DNA from: Actinernus sp. WN-2022
Taxonomy: Eukaryota; Cnidaria; Anthozoa; Actiniaria; Actinernidae
Assembly (NCBI GenBank): GCA_030867875.1
Contig: JAOWCC010001634.1
Coordinates: 97,567,321 to 97,631,320 of the forward strand
Direction: 5' to 3'
DNA length: 64,000 bases
Position numbers and translations under genes: made by a program
The notes under the pieces: model-generated
Database searches by the model: none
What the model was told of the DNA's origin: nothing
Seen by the model: only the letters and a program-made list of their open reading frames with translations
Shown: in pieces, positions 55,623-64,000 of the stretch
How the letters are laid out: the number at the start of each line of letters is the position of its first letter
Numbering within the stretch: position 1 is the stretch's first letter

Positions 55623-55985
55623 ACTGGTTAGCTCAGTTGGTAGAGCACGGTCTAGAGTGCGGGAGGTCGGGGGTTCGAATCCCGGCCGCGTCCTTGGGCA
55701 GGGACGTTTATAAGCCGTTGGCCTTGTCTCCTTCTACGTCTAATCAGTATTTGAAGGGGACGTGAAAGAACCTGTTGTATAACTCGAAAAAGAGCAGGGG
55801 GTTGTCACCCGGTACAGCAGCCTGGCCATTGCTCTAACCGCACACTCAACATTGTAAACTGCGTGTTAGCTATTAGCGCCGTAATGCAGTCCGAAATAAT
55901 TCACTGACGGGATATGTCAGTAATATGTAAAGCGCCATGAAACTGTGGTGATATGGCGCTATATAAATATGGCCATTATTATATG
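55623..55985 (+). mobile_element. tRNA-derived SINE with L2-type 3' end
   Basis: The head has a clear A-box (TTAGCTCAGTTGGTAGAGC) and B-box (GGGTTCGAATCCC) over 71 bases. It is followed by a body and a 3' end AAGCGCCATGAAACTGTGG ... TATGGCGCTATATAAATATG, whose 8-bp AGCGCCAT/ATGGCGCT stem and tail resemble the 3' end of L2/CR1 LINEs, which probably supply the retrotransposition machinery. The anticodon arm is degenerate. It directly follows R1 copy 2. Confidence 0.85.
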
Positions 55986-55999
55986 GCGAGTATCTTACA

Positions 56000-56246
56000 G
56001 TGGCCCTGAAGTATGGTGTCCCTGATGTGACATGTGGAAAACGGGACACTTTTTCCAATTAGCGACTGTTTTTGAGCCTTTTTCTAGCAACTTAATTTTA
56101 GCGCCTTTTTTCTAGTGACTTTTTAGCGCCTTTTTGCTTTGTCTTAGCAGGCAAAATAGCTACCAAAACAATAGAAAAAAGGCTCTAAAATAGTCGCCAA
56201 ATGGGAAAAAAAGTGTATCGTTTTCCACATGTCACTTCAGGGCCAC
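56000..56246. mobile_element. 247-bp MITE with ~75-bp terminal inverted repeats
   Basis: GTGGCCCTGAAGT...GACATGTGGAAAACG at the left pairs with CGTTTTCCACATGTCACTTC...GGCCAC at the right, then TTTTTCC...TTAGCGACTGTTTT pairs inward. The left arm has an extra GTGTCCCTGATG-like partial duplication. Confidence 0.8.
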
Positions 56247-56249
56247 CAT

Positions 56250-57979
56250 AGTACGTATTACCGTTGCAATTCGAATTTATTTCTGTTTATTCCGGTTAGT
56301 ATCCACCAGGTTATGTTGGATGTCTGCTGCTCCGCTCAGTTAAGGAAGTGTATTAGAAGAGAACCTACAGTAGCACTTTGGCAGGAAAAATATATTACTG
56401 GGAGATAAAAATGCCAAGGTGTTAGATGAAGATATTTTGTAGTTTTGGGGCTATCGTGCGACTGAATCCAGCTGTTTCAGTAAGCTGTGGTGTGTAGCTC
56501 AAAAGTTGTCCCGATTTATTTTCATTTTGTCTCGACATATCAACGATCTCCCGGTAAATCCCCTGAGCCTACCTATTCCCAACATTTTCTTAAGATTCCC
56601 AGCACAAAAAAAATGCTGTTCTCCCCGGTGAAGTTTAAACACCGGAAATCAACTGTAATAGGCATTTTGCAGCTAACAGTCATGTGCTGATATAATACTT
56701 CGTTAACGAATGAATGAGCTCGTAATACCCATGGGAAAGGCGTTGCGATGGATGCTGGTAGCAAGCTGTTTTAGAAAGATCGACAATCGATTGGAGGTGT
56801 AAAATAGCATTTACAAACAGGTTTTGCTAATAACATTACCGATCTTTAGAAGCCTATCAATACCGATAGGCTTCTAAATAAATGAAGTTAAATATTTTTT
56901 GCCATCCAGTACATACCTGTACAATCACGTGAATGCCTAGCTGCAATAGGCCCATTGAGAATGTAATTGTAAATGTGTTTTGAACCGGCTGCTTGACTTT
57001 ATCGAAGGTCAATAGAAGGAAATTATTTTCTGCTCACCATCTTGAAAACAGGAGAGATCTTGCTCTTTGGAAACTGATAGTTCACACAGAGTTCACCTAC
57101 ACGTCAACAAATTCATGATTACACAAGGATCTCATACACAGAAATGCATTAAAGAACGTAGTAGCTCCAACAATGCAGTCACGTGACGATCAGCTCCGTG
57201 CAAAGCATTGTGGTAAAAAAAGACAATAGAAGTGATGCATTGTGGTAAAAAAAGAAATCGAGATTTGTATCCGCTTACAGATTAGAACTGCTGCCTTGCT
57301 CGCTCGCTTCAGGCTCGCTCGCTGCGGCAGCAATTAGTACATGCCGACACTTAGCATGGCATCCTGAACGAACTCTAACAAGCGACCGCCGCTAACTCTG
57401 TAGCCGCAGCTATCTTAGCCCTATAGCTGGAACGCACTAAGCCAGTGCAGATCTTTGATCCTTACAGAGCTTTTGCGCAGCTTTAATCATGCATTAGTTT
57501 ATATGGCGCAGGTTAATACCGATGCACGAGTAAAGCGTTACAGTACCATTGCTATAGAACCCGTCAAGCCGCGTTGTGTTATGACGTGAGGTTTATCAAT
57601 TTATGGGAAAATGACCTGTTGTTCTCCCTAGGCCTTATTACATACCTCCCTTGCTATGCGCAGCGTGGTAACTTCCAGTCTACGAGCGATGATAAGGAGT
57701 GGCTATAATAGCAGGCGTTTCTTCGGAGTGTTTATAAATAATATTTTGTTTGCTTGGAAACCGGTGTGTTTCTTTGCCATTCAATTGGATTAGCAGTCTC
57801 CAGTTATATTCGTTACCTTGGGGTTCCCTATTCCCAGTATATATATTGTAATTTCGGACAGCAACAAGTACGTCATTCTACGGTCCCTTGTTCTTGTTCT
57901 TGGTCGGGATTTATGCTGGCAGTGGCCGCCCTTGATATTGCCTGCAGTACTCTCATTGGTTATTTCATCGGACAGAAGA
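56250..57979. other. No recognised gene; small hairpin and short duplications
   Basis: AGAAGCCTATC / GATAGGCTTCT forms a hairpin at about 56847-56877. GCATTGTGGTAAAAAAAGA is repeated at 57205 and 57236. Frames at 57754-57980 adjoin the DIRS element and may include decayed RT sequence, but I could not recognise motifs. Confidence 0.4.
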
Positions 57980-58642
57980 CTTCTCTTACTCCTACCCAGA
58001 CTAGGGTACATCGTTGATTCCACTAGAACTTCATTTTTGATATCCTTGGACAAGAAACAAAAGTTTGCCTCTTGCGAGGTGATATACTTATTTCTGTGTC
58101 AGTTAGGTCATTGCAACGGTTTGCAGGGAAAGTCAGCTCGTTTACCCTGGTCGTCCCAGCTGCAAGACTCTACTCTCGAGTAGTCCGTAATGCTATGTCC
58201 AAGGCTTTCAAGTCTCCGAGACCCATCCCCATCTCGTCTGATATCAGAGCCGAAATTGAAAAATGGCGGTTCTTGGATTCTTGGGATAATTTCCTTCCAT
58301 GGAGACATGTATAATATTTCCGACTAGACATCTTCTCGGATGCCACTGGCGCTAGTTGTGGCGGAGTTCTGCACATCCCCTGCGGATCCCCTCTGGAAGC
58401 CCAGGGTCACTGGAATGCAGAGCAGCATGACCTCCTAATTGTGGTCTTGGAGGTCCTGGCGCTACAGCTCGTCTTGCAGAATGTTGTCCACCTAGTGTTC
58501 AACGCTAGAGTTGACTGTTACGTCGAAAATAAGACCCTCATCGCTTGTTGGCAGAATTAATGGATCGAGGAATACTGACCTCAGCTAAATATTGAAGGAT
58601 ATTATATTTCACTTGTTTGTGTCCGCAAATTTACAAGTTAAC
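57980..58642 (+). pseudogene. DIRS RT C-terminus and RNase H, frameshifted
   Basis: RLGYIVDSTRTSFLISLDKK is followed, after a frameshift near 58070, by ISVSVRSLQRFAGKVSSFTL and VVPAARLYSRVV, a DIRS signature. After an in-frame TAA at 58313-58315 the RNase H region reads IFSDATGASCGGVL with its Asp, then HDLLIVVLEVLALQLVLQNV and more stops near 58558 and 58575. The final bases read IFHLFVSANLQVN up to the insertion point. Confidence 0.75.
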
Positions 58643-59487
58643 TAGCCTGAGAAAACAGCCGAGTCTTATCGCTCCGCTCCCCACTACGCCCCCGCGAAAG
58701 AGACGTCTGAGCAACGAGCCAGAAAAATCCATACTGATGGCGTAACAGGTAGCCGTTTCCCGATGCATACATTTGAGCTGAAGCTGAGGCAAACTACAGA
58801 GTTATTTTAAAGGTATAAACTACCGAGGTTGCTCATTTGCTTGGCAGTGGATCACGGTTATGAATAACAGTGAAAGTCCAGCATATTTAGCATGTGTCGG
58901 TGGCTCCTTTGCTTCGCCGGTTCTTTCAGTGGCTAGTATAATTAAAACTCCTGGCGAAATGCCCTACGACTGTCGAAACATACGCTTTATTTAAATGTAG
59001 ATGTTTATTCATAGCCGAGATTCACTGCCTTGCTAAAGATCCTTAAGGAAAGTGACCCTGTGTTCTGTGGGAGTTTAACGTGTGTAGATTTAGCGTTACG
59101 AAAATATAAACAGTATGCTTGACTTTTGTTTTGATCACTTACATATTTTGACAGTCGTGTAGGACATTTCGCTTTACTAGCCGCTGAAAGAACGAAGCAA
59201 ATGATCCACCGACACGCTAAATATGCTTGACTTTCATGATTGTTCATGACCATGATCCACTGCCAAGCAAATAGCCTTGGTAGTTATATACATTGAAAAT
59301 AACTCGTAGTTCGCCTCTTCGGCTATTGAGCTTGCCGTGATTTATGCAACGTGAAATGTCTTATCTGCTACTTCATCAGTATGGAATTTTCCGGCTCGTT
59401 GCTAAGACGTCTCTTTCGCGGGGCACGCATTTGGGGGGGGGGGGGGGGGGTTGGGGGAGCGAAAGAGTCGGCTGTCTTCTCAGGCTA
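58643..59487. mobile_element. 845-bp long-inverted-repeat element (MULE/foldback-like), 9-bp target duplication
   Basis: CAAGTTAAC flanks both ends (58634-58642, 59488-59496). Ends are TAGCCTGAG and CTCAGGCTA. The arms extend imperfectly for about 340 bases each (58643 to about 58985, and about 59150 to 59487), sharing segments such as TTGCTTGGCAGTGGATCA and GCATATTTAGC. Excision with one target copy restores the DIRS frame (AATTTACAAGTTAACCTACA). Nine-bp duplications and long TIRs are typical of Mutator-like elements. No transposase. An 18-base G run (59433-59450) is only in the right arm. Confidence 0.85.
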
Positions 59488-59870
59488 CAAGTTAACCTAC
59501 ACTATGTCCCTTCTCTACATAATCCTGCGGATTCCATATCACATGCTCTGTTAGATATTGAATGTATGTTGAGCCCATATGCGTGGAGGATACTTCAGCA
59601 GGCAGCATATGGTCCCCACACCGTTGACCTTATGGCCACCTCAGATAATGCCCAGAAGATTGATACATCAGGGAGGATATGCTTTCCTTTTTTGTCCCAC
59701 GCTATAGGTGTGATTGTATTCTCCCATTCCATCCCAGCCCACCATTTCGCCTGTGTATCTGTTCTTATTGGCCCATTCATCAAGTTCCTGGCCTCTCAAG
59801 GTTGCGCATATTCCATCGTGATCCGTTACCTATGCCCTAGAAATATTGGCGGGCCATGTTAACATCCTAT
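59488..59870 (+). pseudogene. DIRS RNase H tail and MT-like domain
   Basis: Reads HYVPSLHNPADSISHALLDI, CMLSPYAWRILQQ, YGPHTVDLMATSDNAQK and ACVSVLIGPFIKFLASQG, matching the DIRS region after RNase H that contains the DNA N6-adenine methyltransferase-like fold (the GPHTVDLMA and IGP blocks). Stops at 59860-59862; a further frame carries a few more family residues. Confidence 0.78.
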
Positions 59871-60432
59871 AGCTCGTCTTCACATGGGAATACAAAGGAG
59901 AGCGCAACATCCTCGGTGCCTAGTTCCGCGTTCATAACAATCTGAAGAGTCTAACTAGCTTGCTTTATCATAACCATTTTGTTATATTCGCGTTTGGGCG
60001 ACTTATTTCAGTCAGTAAATCTTGTCCATCTTGTCGAGTTCTCATATAGAACTAAGCACAACATTTAGATTGAGCTTCTGATAATGGGAGTAAAAAGGAA
60101 AATGTTGTTTATCCAGCCTACACGTAGTTGCAGCACTCACTACGTGCTAAGGGAGAAATTTATTTTCATCCCATATTTTAACGTGCATGCCATAGTGGTG
60201 CAACCTATTAATGAAAATCTTCTACAATAGATAGTGAATAGCTTAGGCAATCAGACTGAGCAAATGCATATGTATTCATCACGAAACTGGTCTAATCCCA
60301 CTTTGGTTATTCACGAATTACACTTTTTTAACAAATTAAACTTTTCCTGTTTATTTACTTCAAACCAAAAAGGACCCCATTGCCATCAATATCCCCTTTT
60401 CCCTTCGCTAATTAAGGTTCATTAAAATGTCC
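59871..60432. other. No recognised feature
   Basis: Short ORFs without domains, possibly residual DIRS 3' sequence in the first 100 bases. Confidence 0.35.
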
Positions 60433-60572
60433 ACCTGGGTCGGGTTGTTCGAAGCGAGGGTAACTTTATCCCTAGGGTAGCGCGAAATCTGTCATTGTAA
60501 TCTGTACAGTTTACCCTCGGGGTAGCGATTTAACCCCGGGGTAGTGCTTACCCTTGCTTCGAAAAACCAGGT
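60433..60572. repeat. 140-bp inverted-repeat MITE-like element
   Basis: ACCTGGGTCGGGTTGTTCGA at the left and the complementary ...GCTTCGAAAAACCAGGT at the right form imperfect inverted ends. Inside, GGGTAACTTTATCCCTAGGG and CCTCGGGGTAGCGATTTAAC show more GGGTA repeats on both strands. Confidence 0.7.
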
Positions 60573-63324
60573 CCTGGTGTAAAGGCATCAAATAAATATC
60601 TTGTTCTGAGTATTTTGTTTTCTTTATTATGTTAATTGTTAAAGAGAAGAATTTGCATATAAGATTGTTTTTCCTCCAAATAATAGGTTGTTGTTTCTGT
60701 CAAACTGTACCGATGGCACTTCTTTTATCGGTAATCCCTAAGAACAATAGCAGTTTTTAAGGAAACTCATGTAAATATTTTGGCATCTCATGAGTTTATT
60801 TACCATTCACTCTTTGTAAAACAATCGCTTCGCCTTCACTTAGTTAGGTAGGCTTATAACTGACACATGCGCCAGTAAATGGGTTTAGATATTGGGAGAT
60901 AAATTTTAATTTTTTCTCCTTTGTTTGCTAGAACAGATTGAAAGATTTGTATTTAGGAAATCTTCCAAAATAGACGGTGACCTTATCCACAGGAACAATA
61001 GATAATGAGAAACCACCACACTTTATTAACATTAGATAATGTATTCACCCCCATTTTATTCATGACGGTAAAAGACAATAGAACCGTGACGTCATTGAAG
61101 ATAATTTATGCCGATTAAATGAGATTCACCAACCTAATTATGTATCCACCTCCTAATTATGTATTTACCCCCCAAAAAACAGGATAATTCTGATCACTCC
61201 CTACTACTGCCATCTTACATCGTCTTGAGCCCATCATAGTTTGCTCAGCATAGACCTGAGAAGCTTGCACATAACTCACAAAACAGCTCACAGGAAATCC
61301 AAAATCAGATTTCCGGTAATTCTGTTCAGCAAATCAGGAAACGGAAAAAAAACCATTTCTCCTGAGCCTTTCCCGCGTAGGTCCCCGCTGACCAAATCTA
61401 AAGGCTCTGGCTACCAGATTGACAAGCATTGGAATGCCATCCAGTCATAAAGTTCCTCAATTCAATAAATATTTCTTTGAAGGCCCCTTTACTTCAGGTA
61501 CCCATAAATTTATAAGTATTTTAATAGCTGTCGAACGCTATGCAGTTTACCTTTAACCCTTTGACTCCTAAACGGCTCAAAACCGGCCATCATGAAGCAT
61601 GTAACTTGAATTTTTGTTGGCATCACATCAGATCTAGATATACATGCTGGAAATACGATGTGGTCATGTTATTTCGAGGGATGAATTATTTAAAAGACAG
61701 AAATATAAACAGGGATCGGTTGACTCGCCACTTTGGAGAAAAACTCATTTGTTTTGGACTGAGATCTTGTTTTGTTTCTTTGATTTTCACCAATTTCAAT
61801 GCTCTGAAAATCGGCTCAAAAAGACCTTCCCGTTCGCACTTGAACTCAAAAGCAAACAAAATCAGCACTCAGTTGTTACAGTACCTTCTTTAATCTATCC
61901 AACCACCAGGTTTGTTTGCACAAAACACACCAAGCGACTGTGAACCACGTTTTCCTGCACCCACCTCCAATTGCATGCTGGATAATGGACAAACATTCGA
62001 CAGTGGGTCCTCCCTCTGGGACTCCTGTAGGGTTTTTTATAAGTATTTTGCCCCTACAGCCAAGAGCGGTGAATTTGCCACAAGCCGAGGCCTTAAAGTG
62101 ACAAAAACACATCCCAATAGGTTTAGCAGGGAAAAAAGATCACCGACTGCATTATTTCAAGGATTTTATTGAATAATATTTTATGTGTCTCAAAGCACAA
62201 ACACAACAGAAACACCCAGTGAAATCCCCTCACAAAATAAGCAAGCCAAGTACTTTTCAGCCGCCAGTCTTAAAGTGCAAGTAGCGCCACAAAACAAAAT
62301 GAACTCTTTTTGCCGCAAATTGTATTTCTGATATACTTCACTGAGTTCTCTAACTTAGTTTTCTTTAAGAGGCAAGAGCAGCAATTAAACTAGAATAAAC
62401 GCTACCCGAATTGCCGGATTAATTCATTTTGTGATGTCACAAGGGAAACCTGCGGGATTTTGTTGTAGTAGTTTTCTCTTGGGAGGGAGTTGATTCATCT
62501 TATGACGTCACAGGATCCATGAAAAGTAGTCAAAATTAGGGTTAAATGTCAGAAATGTGACAAAAAACGATCTAATTTAGCTTCGTGAGAATCATTCTCT
62601 GTGCAGAGTTCAACGTACTTGGCCGTTCGAAAGGAGAAGAAACGGAGTTATAGGACTGTCGTTCCTCCTGTCGTTTTTACTCTGTATTGAGTTTGTGTTT
62701 CTTTAGAAAGGATTCAGTCAAGTTTTCAGCTCCCTAGCGAGAAATTAGAGACAATAATATCCATTTGAAGAGGTGATACAAGAAAGGACTGAAAACCACC
62801 TCCTGTGATCGTCGTGAACAACTGAAAAACGACTGTTTTGAGCTCCTTCATATATCAAAACCGAGTACAAGTGTTTGGCCGTGGTATCAAAACAGCGAGA
62901 AAGGAAATTAATCTCGAATACCTAGCGTATAGCCAACACGCAGTACGAGTTTTGATATGACTTCTCAAACAATACCTGTATTCATAGATCGTTGAAAGTA
63001 TTGGTGGTTTTCATCATTATGACCTTCGATCGCAAAATTCCTTTGCATTGATGAAATCAAATAAAACATTTAGAACTACCAAAAATATACTTATAACCCA
63101 AATTTTGGAACATTAGAATTATATTTCCTAACGGAGCTGAGGGCCAATGAATGTATGACAATTTTCTATAACTTTGTATCCAGCCGGCATTTTGGTGTTC
63201 CAAATGGCGGCCATAAAACGGCGACTAATATACAAAAAGCTTAATTTCTCATTAAAATATTGGGTTTCACTTCAAAACCCTTTGGATGCAGCTTTTAAGG
63301 ATTCAGCAACTTAAAAAAATGAAA
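60573..63324. other. 2.7 kb with no recognised gene or repeat
   Basis: AT-rich sequence. Two CRE-like TGACGTCA sites (about 61087 and 62503) and several short ORFs without domains. As the only long stretch free of obvious transposons here it may be upstream or intronic DNA of the gene beginning at the right edge. Confidence 0.4.
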
Positions 63325-63791
63325 TTCTTACCACGTGGACATGAGGTATGAATAAGGTACATGGCAGACATTGTTGTATGACAGAAACTAAGACATTTCT
63401 AACCGACTCCATTATTGTTATCTTTGGTATAACTGGCCTCGCTCTGATACCATTGTTACCAGACTTCTTACCACGTGGGCATGAGATATGAATAAGGTAC
63501 ATGGCAGACTGTGTTGTATGACAGAAACTAAGACATTTCTAACCGACTCCATTATTGTTATCTTTGGTACAACTGGCCTCACTCTGATACCATTGTTACC
63601 AGACTTCTTACCACGTGGGCATGAGGTATGAATAAGGTACATGGCAGACTGTGTTGTATGACAGAAACTAAGACATTTCTGACCGACTCCATTATTGTAA
63701 TCTATGGAACAACTGGCCTCACTCTTATACCATTGTTATCAGAATTCTTACCACGTGGACACGAGGTATGAATATAGGTACATGGCAGACT
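63325..63791. repeat. 140-bp E-box tandem repeat, right-hand array (three and a third copies)
   Basis: Same unit as at 1739-2013. GTATGACAGAAACTAAGAC starts at 63376, 63516 and 63656, with a partial copy before. CACGTG occurs at 63332, 63472, 63612 and 63752, exactly 140 bases apart. Confidence 0.92.
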
Positions 63792-63968
63792 GAATAATAT
63801 TGAACGGCCTCGATCGTGTACAGACCTCTGTACGCATAGTCAGATTTCTCACATACAAACCTCGCGCTCTGTTATTAAGAACCTTAGTACAAATACATCG
63901 TTGGTTCGTGTTCTATTAAAAGTATATAATCAGATATATTTGATAATTCTTCAACGTTTTCATTACTT
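63792..63968 (+). promoter_or_regulatory. Paralogous core promoter block at the right edge
   Basis: Closely matches 2014-2173, including GGCCTCGATCGTGTACAGAC and TATATAA (63923-63929), with about 19 net extra bases around 63885-63912. Similarity ends at CATTACTT, near the expected transcription start. The last 32 bases of the window are unlike the first gene, so the downstream gene is either diverged or different. Confidence 0.55.
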
Positions 63969-64000
63969 GACACAAATCCATTCACTGGCTCGTGTTCAAC

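Larger units (their letters stand above)
57980..59870 (+). mobile_element. DIRS-like retrotransposon fragment, interrupted by an 845-bp element
   Basis: RT-end, RNase H and methyltransferase-like (MT) sequence of DIRS type lie in order on the plus strand, split at 58643-59487 by an unrelated insertion. DIRS elements use a tyrosine recombinase rather than an integrase; that gene and the terminal repeats were not found. Frameshifts and stops make it inactive. Confidence 0.75.

Noticed and set aside
55623..55693. Functional tRNA gene on the plus strand
   Set aside because: Good A- and B-boxes but a degenerate anticodon arm and an attached SINE body with an L2-like tail.
61540..62172. Overlapping ORFs of 86-117 codons on both strands
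   Set aside because: No recognisable domain, no splice or start context, and several frames are open together.

Overview
This is eukaryotic, AT-rich genomic DNA from a marine invertebrate, most likely a cnidarian such as a stony coral. The inference rests on spliced extracellular-protein exons with PAN/apple and F5/8 type C modules, a mixture of CR1/Jockey-group and L2-like LINEs, BEL/Pao, Ty3/Gypsy and DIRS elements, tRNA-headed SINEs and very abundant foldback/MITE DNA. No sequence search was possible, so the species is not proven. There are no bacterial operons, CRISPR arrays or prokaryotic defence systems.

Only one host gene can be built with confidence: a three-exon secreted protein of 290 residues (2199-7901, plus strand) made of a signal peptide, a PAN/apple domain, a short cysteine-rich segment and an F5/8C (discoidin) domain. 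Splice phases close exactly. Just upstream lies a block of 140-bp tandem repeats, each carrying a CACGTG E-box, followed by a TATA-containing promoter block. The same repeats and promoter block recur at the right edge (63325-63968), so a second gene under a paralogous promoter probably begins beyond the window.

The rest is almost entirely repeats. 0-1.5 kb: start of a BEL/Pao element (minus), running off the left edge. 9-20.3 kb: truncated LINE, RecQ-like helicase fragment, a 1.9-kb DNA transposon with terminal inverted repeats, a frameshifted hAT-like transposase, and a nearly full LINE whose endonuclease is split by a TA-flanked MITE. 20-31 kb: minisatellites, a minus-strand LINE, an L2-like LINE and a 20-bp A/C-rich satellite. 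31.7-36.4 kb: foldback elements, one containing a tRNA-headed insertion with a 15-bp target duplication. 36.5-39.9 kb: decayed Ty3/Gypsy element with a 3' LTR. 40.3-48.6 kb: a full-length 7.1-kb BEL/Pao element (minus) with two 421-bp LTRs and a 5-bp target duplication, inserted in a repeat (called R1 here). 50-55.6 kb: two more R1 copies head to tail, one containing a LINE, the other site giving the empty version of the BEL target. 55.6-60.6 kb: a SINE, MITEs and a DIRS element interrupted by an 845-bp long-inverted-repeat element with a 9-bp target duplication. 60.6-63.3 kb holds nothing recognised.

All transposon reading frames carry stops, frameshifts, truncations or deletions, so none looks autonomous. 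The strongest new observations are the duplicated E-box minisatellite promoter, several dated nested insertions (target duplications plus empty sites) and an NF-Y-like CCAAT motif recurring in otherwise unrelated MITEs and nearby DNA.
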